DNA from: Chloroflexota bacterium
GTDB lineage: Bacteria > Chloroflexota > Dehalococcoidia > GIF9 > UBA5629
Reading direction: 5' to 3'
NCBI GenBank assembly: GCA_016875975.1
Contig: VGOF01000009.1
Location: forward strand, 1 to 16,278
Length of the DNA: 16,278 nucleotides
Shown: one piece after another, positions 1 through 8,543 of the stretch
How positions within the stretch are numbered: the stretch's first letter is position 1
Layout of the letters: every line of letters begins with the position of its first letter
Made by a program: the position numbers and the translations under genes
Notes under the pieces: model-generated
Seen by the model: only the letters and a program-made list of their open reading frames with translations
The model's database searches: none
Told to the model about the DNA's origin: nothing

Positions 1-29
1 ACTCAACCGACTACCTGCGGCAAGAAATA

Positions 30-112
30 GGCATAATTGCCTACCACGAAAGTTACATTACAAGCATTAACTACCATGTAGATAACCTGCAAATAGGTAT
101 GACGGCGGAAGT
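30..112 (+). promoter_or_regulatory. Two-block conserved leader element, copy 1
   Basis: Two blocks here recur upstream of the small membrane protein gene at 15904. Block A (30-42, GGCATAATTGCCT) matches 15719-15731 at 12 of 13 positions. Block B (89-112) matches 15801-15824 at 21 of 24 positions, with core AGGTATSACGRCGGAAG. Block A sits in a short hairpin: TAGGCA (28-33) pairs with TGCCTA (38-43) across a TAAT loop. The element ends about 100 nt before the ribosome binding site of the membrane protein at 213. I recognise no known riboswitch class. It could be a structured leader RNA, a protein binding site, or a small dispersed repeat. Confidence 0.4.
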
Positions 113-212
113 TAGCCTCATAGGCTCTGGCATATACTAAGTCAAGAGCGATAGAAGAAATCCAGCGCCAAATCTGTTGGATTCAAAATCATCGCGAAAG
201 GAGGTGGTCACC

Positions 213-713
213 ATGACGTGGCCAATTATACTGGCAGTAGGAGTTGCAGTCGGTATTATCATTATCCCAGTGGCATTCGTCTGGTATCTGAATATCAGGG
301 GAACATACCAGGTTGTCCGTGATGCGCATGAGCGAAAGATGAGAAGAGCCGAGCTGCTCAGAGAAGCGGAAGCACTGATTCGGGGCACAACTCCGGTTGC
401 CGAAGAAACTACCACCGAATTCTGGATGAATAAGGTCCCTTGCTGGGAGATGAACAGATGTTCTGCCGAGATTCGGGATGAGTGCCCAGCCTATAGGAAT
501 AGGGTCATACCTTGCTGGGCGATCGAGGGAACCTACGGCAAGCTACGGATGGAAGGTGGCAAAGCCTGCGGCCGAGATACCGCCGTTTGTCAGACATGCC
601 CTGTCTACAAGAAATATGGTGAAGGTAAACCTATACATATTAAGCTTGTCGGTGCCGGCACTGACACCTATCTCAGAACTTCGAGAGAGGAAACAGCGGT
701 TGCTGTTAGATAG
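213..713 (+). CDS. Membrane-anchored two-CW domain protein
   Basis: This 166-residue protein has an N-terminal membrane span (about residues 4-27, with WYLN at its end), a basic, helix-prone linker (about 32-60), and a C-terminal cysteine-rich domain. That domain has two C-W motifs: PCWE with C77, followed by C83 and C91 (CPAY), and PCWA with C101, followed by C119, C126 and C129 (CPVY). This arrangement matches the two-CW domain proteins found in anaerobes, whose function is unknown to me; metal or Fe-S binding is plausible. The start at 213 was chosen because AAAGGAGGTGG lies just upstream and because it aligns with the N termini of the small membrane proteins at 8544, 15904 and 16115; an upstream in-frame ATG at 177 lacks that support. 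The basic tail predicts a cytoplasmic C terminus, facing the soluble hydrogenase encoded next. Confidence 0.85.
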   Translation: MTWPIILAVGVAVGIIIIPVAFVWYLNIRGTYQVVRDAHERKMRRAELLREAEALIRGTTPVAEETTTEFWMNKVPCWEMNRCSAEIRDECPAYRNRVIPCWAIEGTYGKLRMEGGKACGRDTAVCQTCPVYKKYGEGKPIHIKLVGAGTDTYLRTSREETAVAVR

Positions 714-743
714 AGACGCTGAAGCATATTGCCTCAGTATTCA

Positions 744-781
744 GTAGAGATATCGGGCTTGTGCAAGCCCGATATCTCTAC
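744..781. terminator. Long perfect hairpin, probable terminator
   Basis: The arms 744-761 and 764-781 are perfect reverse complements over 18 nt (arm begins GTAGAGATATCGGGC), separated by 2 nt; in RNA the loop would be GUGC with 17 pairs. It starts 31 nt after the stop of the two-CW gene. No T-run follows on either side, so it is not a textbook intrinsic terminator. Its symmetry means it could act on both strands, stabilise transcript ends, or be an operator. Confidence 0.5.
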
Positions 782-841
782 GCTGTCAGAGTCGATTTAC
801 ACAGTAAGCAAAAACAACACGAGGGAAACGAGCCTAATCTG

Positions 842-850
842 TGCTACAAT
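842..850 (+). promoter_or_regulatory. Extended -10 promoter candidate for module 1
   Basis: TGCTACAAT matches an extended -10 (TGnTAYAAT) and lies 57 nt before the nuoE start at 907, after the hairpin at 744-781. No good -35 hexamer is visible at the usual spacing, which extended -10 promoters can tolerate. It would start a transcript covering 907 to at least 8513. Motif reading only. Confidence 0.4.
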
Positions 851-906
851 AAGCAGTTGCAGTTATCGCGTGTATGGCTTTGAATCCAAACAATCGGAGG
901 TTTGAT

Positions 907-1419
907 ATGGAGAGACCCAAACCGGTTGGACCAATAACAGTACCAGGTGGCAGAGGAGTCGCAGGCAGGATATTCAGTCAGATTCAAGCAAGTATCGATG
1001 AAACTAAAGAAGAAGCCGGAGCTCTAATCCCTGTATTGCAGCGGGCACAGGGATTAGTCGGTTATCTACCTCAGCCTATTCTTAGAAGTATCGCCCGTGA
1101 TATGCGAGTATCACTAAGCGAAATCTACGGAATAGCAAGCTTCTATTCCTTTTTCACAATGGTCCCCCGAGGTAAGTATGTAATCTCGATGTGCATGGGT
1201 ACCGCATGCTATGTCCGAGGCGGCGAAAGAATCTTGAATACCGTACAGAAGGAACTGGGTATCGATCCGGGTCAGACGACTCACGACGGGCTATTTTCCC
1301 TGGAGATGGTGAGATGCCTAGGTTGTTGCGGATTATCTCCGGTAGTAGCCATCGAAGACAATATCTATCGCAGAGTGACCCCTACCAAAATGCAGGAGAT
1401 CCTGGGTACATATGCATAG
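907..1419 (+). CDS. nuoE: NuoE/HoxE-type [2Fe-2S] subunit
   Basis: This 170-residue protein belongs to the 24 kDa NADH dehydrogenase family, which carries one [2Fe-2S] cluster in a thioredoxin-like fold and passes electrons to or from the NuoF flavin. The four ligands are visible: C96-x4-C101 (CMGTAC) and C137-x3-C141 (in VRCLGCCG). The helical N-terminal part, with GYLPQPIL and SEIYGIASFYSFF, is typical. The start at 907 follows CGGAGG at 895-900; an upstream in-frame ATG at 874 would add 11 poorly conserved residues. The gene ends 7 nt before the nuoF fusion, so the two are co-transcribed. In this context it serves a soluble hydrogenase complex rather than complex I. Confidence 0.93.
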   Translation: MERPKPVGPITVPGGRGVAGRIFSQIQASIDETKEEAGALIPVLQRAQGLVGYLPQPILRSIARDMRVSLSEIYGIASFYSFFTMVPRGKYVISMCMGTACYVRGGERILNTVQKELGIDPGQTTHDGLFSLEMVRCLGCCGLSPVVAIEDNIYRRVTPTKMQEILGTYA

Positions 1420-1426
1420 GAGGTGA

Positions 1427-4400
1427 ATGTTGACAGTACTTCGTTCTGTTAAGGATCTCAACACGTTAAGAGCAGAAGCTCAAAAACAGCTGGCTGAGCG
1501 AGCCAAAAAGATAGAGGTCAAGGTTCACCTAGGGAGCTGTGGTATTGCCGGTGGTGCCAAGACAATTCAGGAGGCTTTCATCAAAGAAGTAAGCCACCAC
1601 CAGTTGTCTGATGTTGCAATCACCGAAGCTGCATGCATTGGGCCATGCGGGCGGGAACCTATAGTTACCATAGTTCACCCTCAAAAAGGCAGGACAGTCT
1701 ACGCTGAAATTACACCACAGCAAGTGCCCACCATAGTAGAACGACATCTCATAGAAGGGAAGGCCGTCTCCGAATGGCTTTTGGACGTTAAGTCCCCCGA
1801 GTTCAGCCTCCAAGAAATCCGTGTCATGGCTAACCAAGATATGGACCCCAGAAGCATTGAGGAGTATATAGCTCGGGATGGCTATCAGGCTTTAGCCAAG
1901 GCGCTAACTCAGATGAAGCCAGACGAGGTGATCGATGAGGTAAGCCGCGCAGGCTTGAGGGGTAGAGGTGGTGCTGGATTTCCCACCGGCACTAAATGGA
2001 CATTCGTGCGCCGTGCTATGGGTGATGAGAAGTTCGTAGTCTGCAACGGTGACGAGGGTGACCCTGGCGCTTACATGAACCGTGCAGTGCTGGAAGGCAA
2101 CCCTCACTCCATTCTCGAAGGGATGGCCATTGGCGCTTACGCCATTGGCAACGTGCGCCGAGGTTTTGCCTACGTGCGAGCTGAATACCCGCTGGCCATC
2201 CAGACTCTAAATCATGCCATCGACCAAGCCCGGCAACATGGCCTTTTGGGTAAAAATATATTGGGCACTGATTTTGAGTTCGACCTCACCGTATTTCCTG
2301 GCGCTGGCGCCTTTGTTTGTGGTGAAGAAACAGCGCTCCTAGCATCCATCGAAGGCAAACGCGGCAATCCTCGCCAACGTCCACCTTTCCCCGCCAACAA
2401 AGGCCTGCTCGATAAGCCTACCACGCTAAACAACGTGGAGACATGGTCCAACATTCCAAAAATCATCGTTAAGGGTGCTGACTGGTTCACCAGCGTCGGT
2501 GCGGAGAAGAGCAAAGGCACAAAGACCTTCTGCTTGGTAGGCAAGATAAACAACACAGGTCTAATTGAGGTGCCTCTGGGCACTCCCCTGGGACAAATTG
2601 TATTCGACATCGGCGGCGGTATCCCAGATGGCAGAGAATTCAAGGCTGTCCAAATCGGTGGACCATCTGGCGGCTGTATCCCCATCGCTCACCTCAATAC
2701 CTCTGTTGATTACGAGGCAGTTACCGCACTTGGTGCCATCATGGGCTCAGGCGGACTCATTGTTATGGACGAGAACAACTGTATGGTAGATACAGCGAAG
2801 TTCTTCCTGCAGTTCACCAGAGATGAGAGCTGTGGCAAATGTACTCCCTGCCGCGCTGGTATCCCCAAGATGCTAGAAATCCTGACAAAGATAACCCAGG
2901 GCAAAGGCACTATGGGAGACCTTGATATCCTTACCGAACTGGCAGAGATGGTAGGCTCGGCTTCTCTTTGCGGTCTGGGTCAAACTGCTCCAAACCCGGT
3001 GCTAACCACGCTGAGACATTTCCGCGAGGAATACGAGGCCCACATAATTGACAAACGCTGCCCCGCGGCTGTGTGCCAGGCCTTGTTCCACGCTCCTTGC
3101 CAACACACCTGCCCTGCGGAACTTGATTGCCCAGGCTATGTATCCTTAATCAAAGAGGGGAAGTTTATAGACGCCTACAAAGTCATCAAACAGCGCCTTC
3201 CCTTCCCTATGTCAGTAGGGCGAGTTTGCGACCATCCCTGTGAAGTCAAATGCCGCCGCGCCCAGGTTGACGAGGCAGTGTCAATCAGAGATTTGAAGCG
3301 AATAGCGGCTGACTATGCTTATGAACATGGTGTGCAATACCTACCACCAGTTAAACCCCGAAAGGCAGAGCGGGTAGCCATTGTTGGCGCAGGTCCAGCA
3401 GGTCTCACTGCTGCCTATGAGCTGGTTCGAGAGGGCTACGGAGTCACCGTTTTCGAAGCGCTACCGGTGGCCGGCGGTATGATGGCTGTGGCCATACCCG
3501 AATATCGATTGCCCAAGCGAATCCTCAATGCTGAGATCGAAGGTGTTCTTAAGCTCGGTGTAGAATTAAAACTAAACACCAGAGTAAATGATATCGGAGA
3601 CCTGTTCAAACAGGGCTACCAGGCTGTCTTCGTCTCTTGTGGAGCACACAAGGGAGACAAAGTGGGCATACCCAACGAAGACAAACAAGGGGTCTTCGAT
3701 GCCATTGATTTTCTAAAGGAACTGAATTTGGGCAAAAAGCCGCAAATCGGTAAGAAGGTAGCAGTGGTAGGCGGCGGAAACTCCGCTATCGATGCCGCCC
3801 GGTCAACGCTAAGGCTGGGCGCCGAAGAGGTGCATATACTTTATCGCCGGGAACGTAAAGACATGCCGGCTATCATCGAAGAAATCGAGGCTGCTGAAGA
3901 CGAAGGCATCCACATCGATTGTCTGACTGCGCCTACCAAGGTATTGAGTGCGAATGGAAAGGTAAGCGGGCTGGAATGCATCCGCATGGAGCTCAAAGAT
4001 TTTGATACCAGTGGGCGGCGCACCCCACATCCTGTGGCTGGCTCGGAGTACACCATCCCAGTGGACACTGTGATCGAAGCTATTGGCCAACGGCCTGACG
4101 TTTCTTTCCTAAAAGACAGCGAAATCAAATCTGGCAGGGGTGGGACAATAATTGCTGACCCCCGTACTCTAGCTACCAACCGACCAGGTGTTTTCGCTGG
4201 TGGTGACGCTGTGACTGGGCCAAAGACAGTGATCTGGGCAGTAGCTGCTGGCCAGAGGGCAGCAACATCAATCAAACGGTATCTCCAAGGTAAACCGCTT
4301 TCCCAATTCATAGAGAGAAACGGTTACGAACCCATAGAAATCCCTAATACACCCCCCACCGAGGAGGAAGTGAAAGAAAGGCACAGGCTTCACCCTTCTC

Positions 4401-4525
4401 ACATAGACTTAAGGGAACGAAAGGCATCCTTCAAGGAAGTCCTACTGCCCTTTACTCAAGGAGAAGCCAGTGAAGAGGCCTCCCGCTGCCTGAGATGCGA
4501 CCTTGAAGTCGCGGGGGAGGAATAA
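1427..4525 (+). CDS. nuoF: NuoF-GltD/NfnB fusion flavoprotein
   Basis: This 1032-residue protein joins two flavoenzymes. Residues about 1-110 are a thioredoxin-like domain with C38, C70 and C74; the C38 motif is CGIAGG, so the usual fourth cluster cysteine is absent. About 140-545 is NuoF: the FMN/NADH region has GRGGAGFPTGTKW (near 178), CNGDEGDPGAYMNR and GAGAFVCGEETAL, then an SLBB region and the [4Fe-4S] motif ESCGKCTPCRAG (near 470). About 555-1020 resembles the small subunit of glutamate synthase and NfnB: a cysteine-rich N-terminal cluster domain, an FAD motif VGAGPAG (near 650), a second dinucleotide motif VGGGNSA (near 778) followed by YRRERKDMPA, which suggests NADP(H), and the closing FAD motif AGGDAVTGP (near 925). 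A CLRC motif ends the protein. It would hold FMN, FAD, several Fe-S clusters and two pyridine nucleotide sites, consistent with bifurcation or transhydrogenation. The start follows AGGAGGTGA. Confidence 0.92.
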   Translation: MLTVLRSVKDLNTLRAEAQKQLAERAKKIEVKVHLGSCGIAGGAKTIQEAFIKEVSHHQLSDVAITEAACIGPCGREPIVTIVHPQKGRTVYAEITPQQVPTIVERHLIEGKAVSEWLLDVKSPEFSLQEIRVMANQDMDPRSIEEYIARDGYQALAKALTQMKPDEVIDEVSRAGLRGRGGAGFPTGTKWTFVRRAMGDEKFVVCNGDEGDPGAYMNRAVLEGNPHSILEGMAIGAYAIGNVRRGFAYVRAEYPLAIQTLNHAIDQARQHGLLGKNILGTDFEFDLTVFPGAGAFVCGEETALLASIEGKRGNPRQRPPFPANKGLLDKPTTLNNVETWSNIPKIIVKGADWFTSVGAEKSKGTKTFCLVGKINNTGLIEVPLGTPLGQIVFDIGGGIPDGREFKAVQIGGPSGGCIPIAHLNTSVDYEAVTALGAIMGSGGLIVMDENNCMVDTAKFFLQFTRDESCGKCTPCRAGIPKMLEILTKITQGKGTMGDLDILTELAEMVGSASLCGLGQTAPNPVLTTLRHFREEYEAHIIDKRCPAAVCQALFHAPCQHTCPAELDCPGYVSLIKEGKFIDAYKVIKQRLPFPMSVGRVCDHPCEVKCRRAQVDEAVSIRDLKRIAADYAYEHGVQYLPPVKPRKAERVAIVGAGPAGLTAAYELVREGYGVTVFEALPVAGGMMAVAIPEYRLPKRILNAEIEGVLKLGVELKLNTRVNDIGDLFKQGYQAVFVSCGAHKGDKVGIPNEDKQGVFDAIDFLKELNLGKKPQIGKKVAVVGGGNSAIDAARSTLRLGAEEVHILYRRERKDMPAIIEEIEAAEDEGIHIDCLTAPTKVLSANGKVSGLECIRMELKDFDTSGRRTPHPVAGSEYTIPVDTVIEAIGQRPDVSFLKDSEIKSGRGGTIIADPRTLATNRPGVFAGGDAVTGPKTVIWAVAAGQRAATSIKRYLQGKPLSQFIERNGYEPIEIPNTPPTEEEVKERHRLHPSHIDLRERKASFKEVLLPFTQGEASEEASRCLRCDLEVAGEE

Positions 4526-4529
4526 AACA

Positions 4530-6512
4530 ATGGCTGAAAAGAAAGAGATAAAACTGACCATAAACAGTAGAGAGGCAAGGGGTAAAGAGGGAGATACCAT
4601 ACTCGATATTTGTCGTGCCAATGACATCTACGTTCCTACATTGTGCCACTTGGAGGGACTTTCTGTTGTCGGCGCCTGCCGCCTCTGTGTGGTAGAAATT
4701 GAGGGAGAGCGACGCATTAATCCAGCCTGTACCTATCCGGCTCGTGACGGTCTGGTAGTCAGAACAGACACCGAACAACTGGAGAAGTACAGACGTTTGA
4801 TGTTAGAGCTGATATTTACAGAACGAAATCATTTCTGTTTCTTCTGCGCTGCCAGTGGCGACTGCGAACTGCAAAAGCTGGCTTACCAGTATCAAATGGA
4901 CCATGCGCGATACCAGTATACCTTCCCCACCTTGCCCACCGATACTTTAAACGACTTCCTGGTTGTCGACCATAATCGCTGTATCCTCTGCGGCCGCTGC
5001 GTCAGAGTATGTGCAGAGGTTGTGAGCAGCCACACCCTTAGCTTCGCAAACAGAGGCTGGCGCACCATGGTGGTCGCCGATCTTAACCAGCCTCTAGGCG
5101 AGTCCTCATGTATCTCTTGCGGAGCCTGCGTACAAGCCTGTCCCACAGGTGCTATCTTCAGCAAGACTAGCGCCTATAGGGGCAGAACCAACGAGGGCAA
5201 GATTATACGCAGTCTTTGTTCTCTGTGTGGCATGAGTTGCGACATCGACGTCTTAATTAAGGACAACAACATAGTTCGTATAGATGGTGCTAACCTAACC
5301 AGGCCGAAAGGACAGCTCTGTCGCAAGGGACGCTTCGAGCAGGTCTACAGAGAAGCCCCAAGAATCGCTACACCTCTTGTCGCGGCAGAAGGCCAGACAA
5401 TAAAAGCCTCATCCTGGGAAGAGGCTTTTGAATTGGCGAGGAGAGGAATCGAAGCTTATCGACGCCGCTATGGTGCCAACAGCATTGCAGGTTTTGCCTC
5501 CAGTTTATGCCCCACCGAGACCTTAGAAGCTTTCGCCAAATTGATGCGCGATACTATAGGCACCAGCTTGGTAGATACTCTGGACGGTAGCGCTTATAGA
5601 ACACTGACCCAAGGGATGAGCAAATTTAGCAAAAATGGCCAAGGTTTGGAAACAGAAAGTCCGCTGGAATCAATTCTCAAGTCCGATTGCATCATAGTGG
5701 TAGGATGTAATCCGCTCCAAAGCCATCCAGTGGCCGGCTGTTACATGCTCCAAGCCCAGATCCATGACCGCGCACAGCTCGTGGTTATTGATTGGCAGCA
5801 GAATAGCTTGGGCGCGCGCGCTGACCTGTGGCTACGGCCTAATGAGAATGGCATGGGAGACCTCATTAGTGCTTTAGCCAGTATGCTAAACAGAAGAGGG
5901 AAGCGTAGCAAACAGACGCAAGGAGCTGTATCTTTAGCTAGCGCAGCCCTGGCCAGCGGTCTGGATGAAACCTTGCTTGAGCAGGCTGCCAACATGCTGG
6001 CTGCTGCCAAAAAAGGAGTAGTCGTCTACGGTAACGGTTTGTGGGGCAAAAAAGACGCTGCGTGTGTAAGGGGCGTGCTGGAACTTGCCAGTTTGGTTCA
6101 TTCAAACGGCCCAAAGGCCATCGCCCTCAAGCCATGGGGGAATAGCCGAGGTGCCTGGGAGCTTGGGATCGCCAGCAAAGATGAAGTAACCGATGCTAAG
6201 CCTAAGCTAGTGTATCTCTTGCTGGCTGACCAGGAGTTTGGGGGCGAAGACTTTGTGTTTCGAGTTGCTGAGCAAGCTGAATTCCTGATAGTTCAGGCAA
6301 GCTATACTTCGCCGCTGACTGAAGTCGCTGACGTGGTTCTCCCCTCTCCTATTTGGGCAGAACGAGAGGGCACGTACATATCCGTCGATGGCAAAGCCGG
6401 AAGATCAAAGCGAATACTGGAACCGCTTCCAGGGATAAAAGATGACCTCGAAATATTCGCCCAAATGACTCAAAGATTGCAAAAGAGGAGGCCAATGCTA
6501 TGGAAAAGGTGA
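4530..6512 (+). CDS. nuoG: NuoG-like Fe-S subunit with degenerate molybdopterin domain
   Basis: This 660-residue electron-transfer subunit resembles NuoG/HoxU and NAD-linked formate dehydrogenase subunits. Clusters in order: [2Fe-2S] C39, C50, C53, C67; His-Cys3 [4Fe-4S] H101, C103, C106, C112; [4Fe-4S] C151/154/157/161; [4Fe-4S] C194/197/200/204; and the MopB-type cluster C230, C233, C237, C264 ending in LCRKG. Downstream is a molybdopterin-oxidoreductase fold, but at the place where formate dehydrogenases have the Cys/Sec metal ligand the sequence reads VDTLDGSAYRT, so I see no catalytic ligand. The C-terminal cofactor-binding domain also seems absent, given 660 residues against roughly 900 in complex I NuoG. 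The role is probably wiring between NuoF and the hydrogenase small subunit. The start at 4530 follows GGGGGAGG. The end overlaps the next gene by 13 nt. Confidence 0.88.
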   Translation: MAEKKEIKLTINSREARGKEGDTILDICRANDIYVPTLCHLEGLSVVGACRLCVVEIEGERRINPACTYPARDGLVVRTDTEQLEKYRRLMLELIFTERNHFCFFCAASGDCELQKLAYQYQMDHARYQYTFPTLPTDTLNDFLVVDHNRCILCGRCVRVCAEVVSSHTLSFANRGWRTMVVADLNQPLGESSCISCGACVQACPTGAIFSKTSAYRGRTNEGKIIRSLCSLCGMSCDIDVLIKDNNIVRIDGANLTRPKGQLCRKGRFEQVYREAPRIATPLVAAEGQTIKASSWEEAFELARRGIEAYRRRYGANSIAGFASSLCPTETLEAFAKLMRDTIGTSLVDTLDGSAYRTLTQGMSKFSKNGQGLETESPLESILKSDCIIVVGCNPLQSHPVAGCYMLQAQIHDRAQLVVIDWQQNSLGARADLWLRPNENGMGDLISALASMLNRRGKRSKQTQGAVSLASAALASGLDETLLEQAANMLAAAKKGVVVYGNGLWGKKDAACVRGVLELASLVHSNGPKAIALKPWGNSRGAWELGIASKDEVTDAKPKLVYLLLADQEFGGEDFVFRVAEQAEFLIVQASYTSPLTEVADVVLPSPIWAEREGTYISVDGKAGRSKRILEPLPGIKDDLEIFAQMTQRLQKRRPMLWKR

Positions 6513-7036
6513 AACTGGCTACTTCCTGGCTTGACGCCTGCGCTGGCTGCGAAATGTCCCTACTGGACGTTGACGAGTTCATAATTGACTTGGCTCAAGC
6601 TGTGGAGTTCACCAGAAGCCCAATAACAGACATTAAAGAGTTCCCCGAGGTAACAGTTGGGCTGATCACCGGGGCTATAGGCAACGTAGACCAGGAAGAA
6701 GAAGCTAAAGAGCTTCGAGCAAGATGTAAAATACTCATAGTTCTGGGTGATTGCGCTTGCTTTGGTGGTATATGCGCCATGCGAAATGCCTTTTCCAAGG
6801 AGGAGGTGCTGCGACGAGCTTACATTGAGTCTGAGAGCACCAAGGAAGGTAAAATACCTTCCTCACCAGAAATACCAGCCCTCCTAGAAAAAGCCGTTCC
6901 CGTAGATGCTGTAGTCAAGGTAGACTGTTTTGTCCCTGGATGCCCACCTCGAGCTGGGGATATCAAATATGCGTTAGGAGAACTCCTTCAGGGACGGATC
7001 CCTGTTCTACCCAGCGATATGATGCGCTTTGACTAG
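6500..7036 (+). CDS. hoxY: [NiFe] hydrogenase small subunit, HoxY-like
   Basis: This 178-residue subunit carries the single proximal [4Fe-4S] cluster next to the NiFe site. The ligands are C14-x2-C17 (DACAGCEMS), C85 (GDCACFGG) and C148 (PGCPP). It lacks the C-terminal extension with medial and distal clusters seen in MvhG-type subunits, which places it with the short HoxY/group 3-type subunits that take electrons from diaphorase partners. It overlaps nuoG by 13 nt and is followed by the large subunit after 16 nt, so translation is probably coupled. No signal peptide or Tat motif is present, so it is cytoplasmic. Confidence 0.9.
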   Translation: MEKVKLATSWLDACAGCEMSLLDVDEFIIDLAQAVEFTRSPITDIKEFPEVTVGLITGAIGNVDQEEEAKELRARCKILIVLGDCACFGGICAMRNAFSKEEVLRRAYIESESTKEGKIPSSPEIPALLEKAVPVDAVVKVDCFVPGCPPRAGDIKYALGELLQGRIPVLPSDMMRFD

Positions 7037-7052
7037 CGCAGGAGGTATTTGT

Positions 7053-8513
7053 ATGGCTGACCAAAGAAAGACTATAGAGATAAAACCAGTAACCCGTGTA
7101 GAAGGACACGGTAAGGTTACCTTGCACCTGGATGAAAAGGGCAATGTCAGCAGGGCTAACCTTAACGTTCTTCAACTCCGTGGCTTTGAGAAATTTTGTG
7201 AGGGCCGTGTGTTCTGGGAGATGCCCCTGATAACCCAGCGCGCTTGTGGCATCTGCCCTGTAAGCCACCATCTGGCCTCGGCCAAGGCTGGAGACGCCAT
7301 CCTAGGAGTAGAGATTCCACCTGCCGCCAGGATGCTGCGGCAACTGATGCACATGGCCCAGTATGCACAGTCTCACGCCCTGCATTTCTTTCATTTAGCC
7401 AGCCCTGACCTCCTCCTCGGCATGGACGCCAACCCAGCCATTAGGAATGTCATCGGCCTAATCGAGGCGAACCCAGAACTAGCAAAGAAGGCAGTGTGGC
7501 TCAGGAGCTTTGGCCAAACAATCATTGAAACATTGGGCACCAAGAAAGTTCACCCCAACTTTGCCATTCCTGGTGGTGTCAATACTGCTCTCGCACCAAA
7601 GGCCAAAGACGAATTTCTGAGCAAGGTGAGTGAGGCCATAGCCATCTACCGGGTAGGCCTGGATATAATAAAGGACTTTCAGACAAAGCAAAAAGAGCTC
7701 ATGGCCAGCTTCGCCAGCTTCCCTTCGGCCTATATGGGCTTAGTTGACCCACAAGGCAACTTAGAACTTTATGAGGGCAAGTTGAGGCTCATTGACCCCA
7801 AGGGCTTCATTCTGGAAGACCAGGTGGATGGCGGCAATTACCTCTCCATCATCGAGGAAAGGGTGGAAGACTGGTCATATATGAAATTCCCGTGTTATAA
7901 GAAGATGGGCTATCCAGGCGGTATGTACCGTGTGGGTCCCTTAGCTCGGCTCAACGTAGCTGATGGCATCACCACACCTCTGGCCAGCAAGGAGTTCAAG
8001 GAATTCAAAAAACTGGGCAATGGCGGTATGGTGGAAGGCTCGCTATATTTTCACTATGCTCGCCTTATCGAAGGGCTCTATGCTGTTGAGATGATAGGCG
8101 AACTCCTCAAGGACGATACAATCTGCTCCACGGAGATTCGGGCCTCTTCGTCAAAATACAACGAAGAGGGTATCGGGGTTCTCGAAGCTCCAAGGGGTAC
8201 CCTCTTCCACCATTTCTGGGTGGATCCCAGTGGCGCTATCCGTAAGGCCAACATAATCGTGGCCACACAGAACAACAACTTGGCTATAAATCGTGCTATA
8301 TACCTGGTAGCCAAAGAATATGTTAAAGCCCAAAAACTGACCGAGGGTATGCTCAACCGGGTAGAGGTAGCGATCCGCTGCTATGATCCGTGCCTCTCCT
8401 GCGCTACCCATGCATTGGGCCAAATGCCCTTATCTATTCAGGTGGTTGACAGCTGTGGTAAAGTTCTGGAGGAATTTCCACCGCAGGCGTCTATACCAAA
8501 TTACCAGCGCTGA
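7053..8513 (+). CDS. hoxH: [NiFe] hydrogenase large subunit, HoxH-like
   Basis: This 486-residue catalytic subunit binds the NiFe(CN)2CO centre that cleaves or forms H2. The four cysteine ligands are in RACGICPVSHH (C65, C68) and DPCLSCATH (C447, C450). H453 marks the site where the maturation endopeptidase should remove a 33-residue tail. Other family hallmarks are TRVEGHGKV near the N terminus and EAPRGTLFHH. All ligands are cysteine; there is no selenocysteine here, unlike hdrA and mvhD downstream. The start at 7053 follows GCAGGAGG. With hoxY and the NuoEFG-like proteins it forms a soluble H2:NAD(P)-type complex (group 3-like; subgroup needs a tree). Confidence 0.93.
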   Translation: MADQRKTIEIKPVTRVEGHGKVTLHLDEKGNVSRANLNVLQLRGFEKFCEGRVFWEMPLITQRACGICPVSHHLASAKAGDAILGVEIPPAARMLRQLMHMAQYAQSHALHFFHLASPDLLLGMDANPAIRNVIGLIEANPELAKKAVWLRSFGQTIIETLGTKKVHPNFAIPGGVNTALAPKAKDEFLSKVSEAIAIYRVGLDIIKDFQTKQKELMASFASFPSAYMGLVDPQGNLELYEGKLRLIDPKGFILEDQVDGGNYLSIIEERVEDWSYMKFPCYKKMGYPGGMYRVGPLARLNVADGITTPLASKEFKEFKKLGNGGMVEGSLYFHYARLIEGLYAVEMIGELLKDDTICSTEIRASSSKYNEEGIGVLEAPRGTLFHHFWVDPSGAIRKANIIVATQNNNLAINRAIYLVAKEYVKAQKLTEGMLNRVEVAIRCYDPCLSCATHALGQMPLSIQVVDSCGKVLEEFPPQASIPNYQR

Positions 8514-8543
8514 AACAGAGATTTTCACGAAGGGGGTGTAAAT

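Noticed and set aside
2212..2685. Long antisense open frame within the NuoF fusion (157 aa), and similar ones such as 3841-4311
   Set aside because: They are shadows of a strongly conserved coding frame, with no ribosome binding site or recognisable sequence.
907..6512. Part of respiratory complex I
   Set aside because: Only NuoE, F and G-like proteins occur, followed by hydrogenase subunits; no membrane subunits (NuoA, H, J-N) are present.
4530..6512. [FeFe] hydrogenase HydA
   Set aside because: The N-terminal clusters resemble HydA, but no H-cluster motifs follow; instead there is a MopB-type cluster motif and a molybdopterin-like fold.
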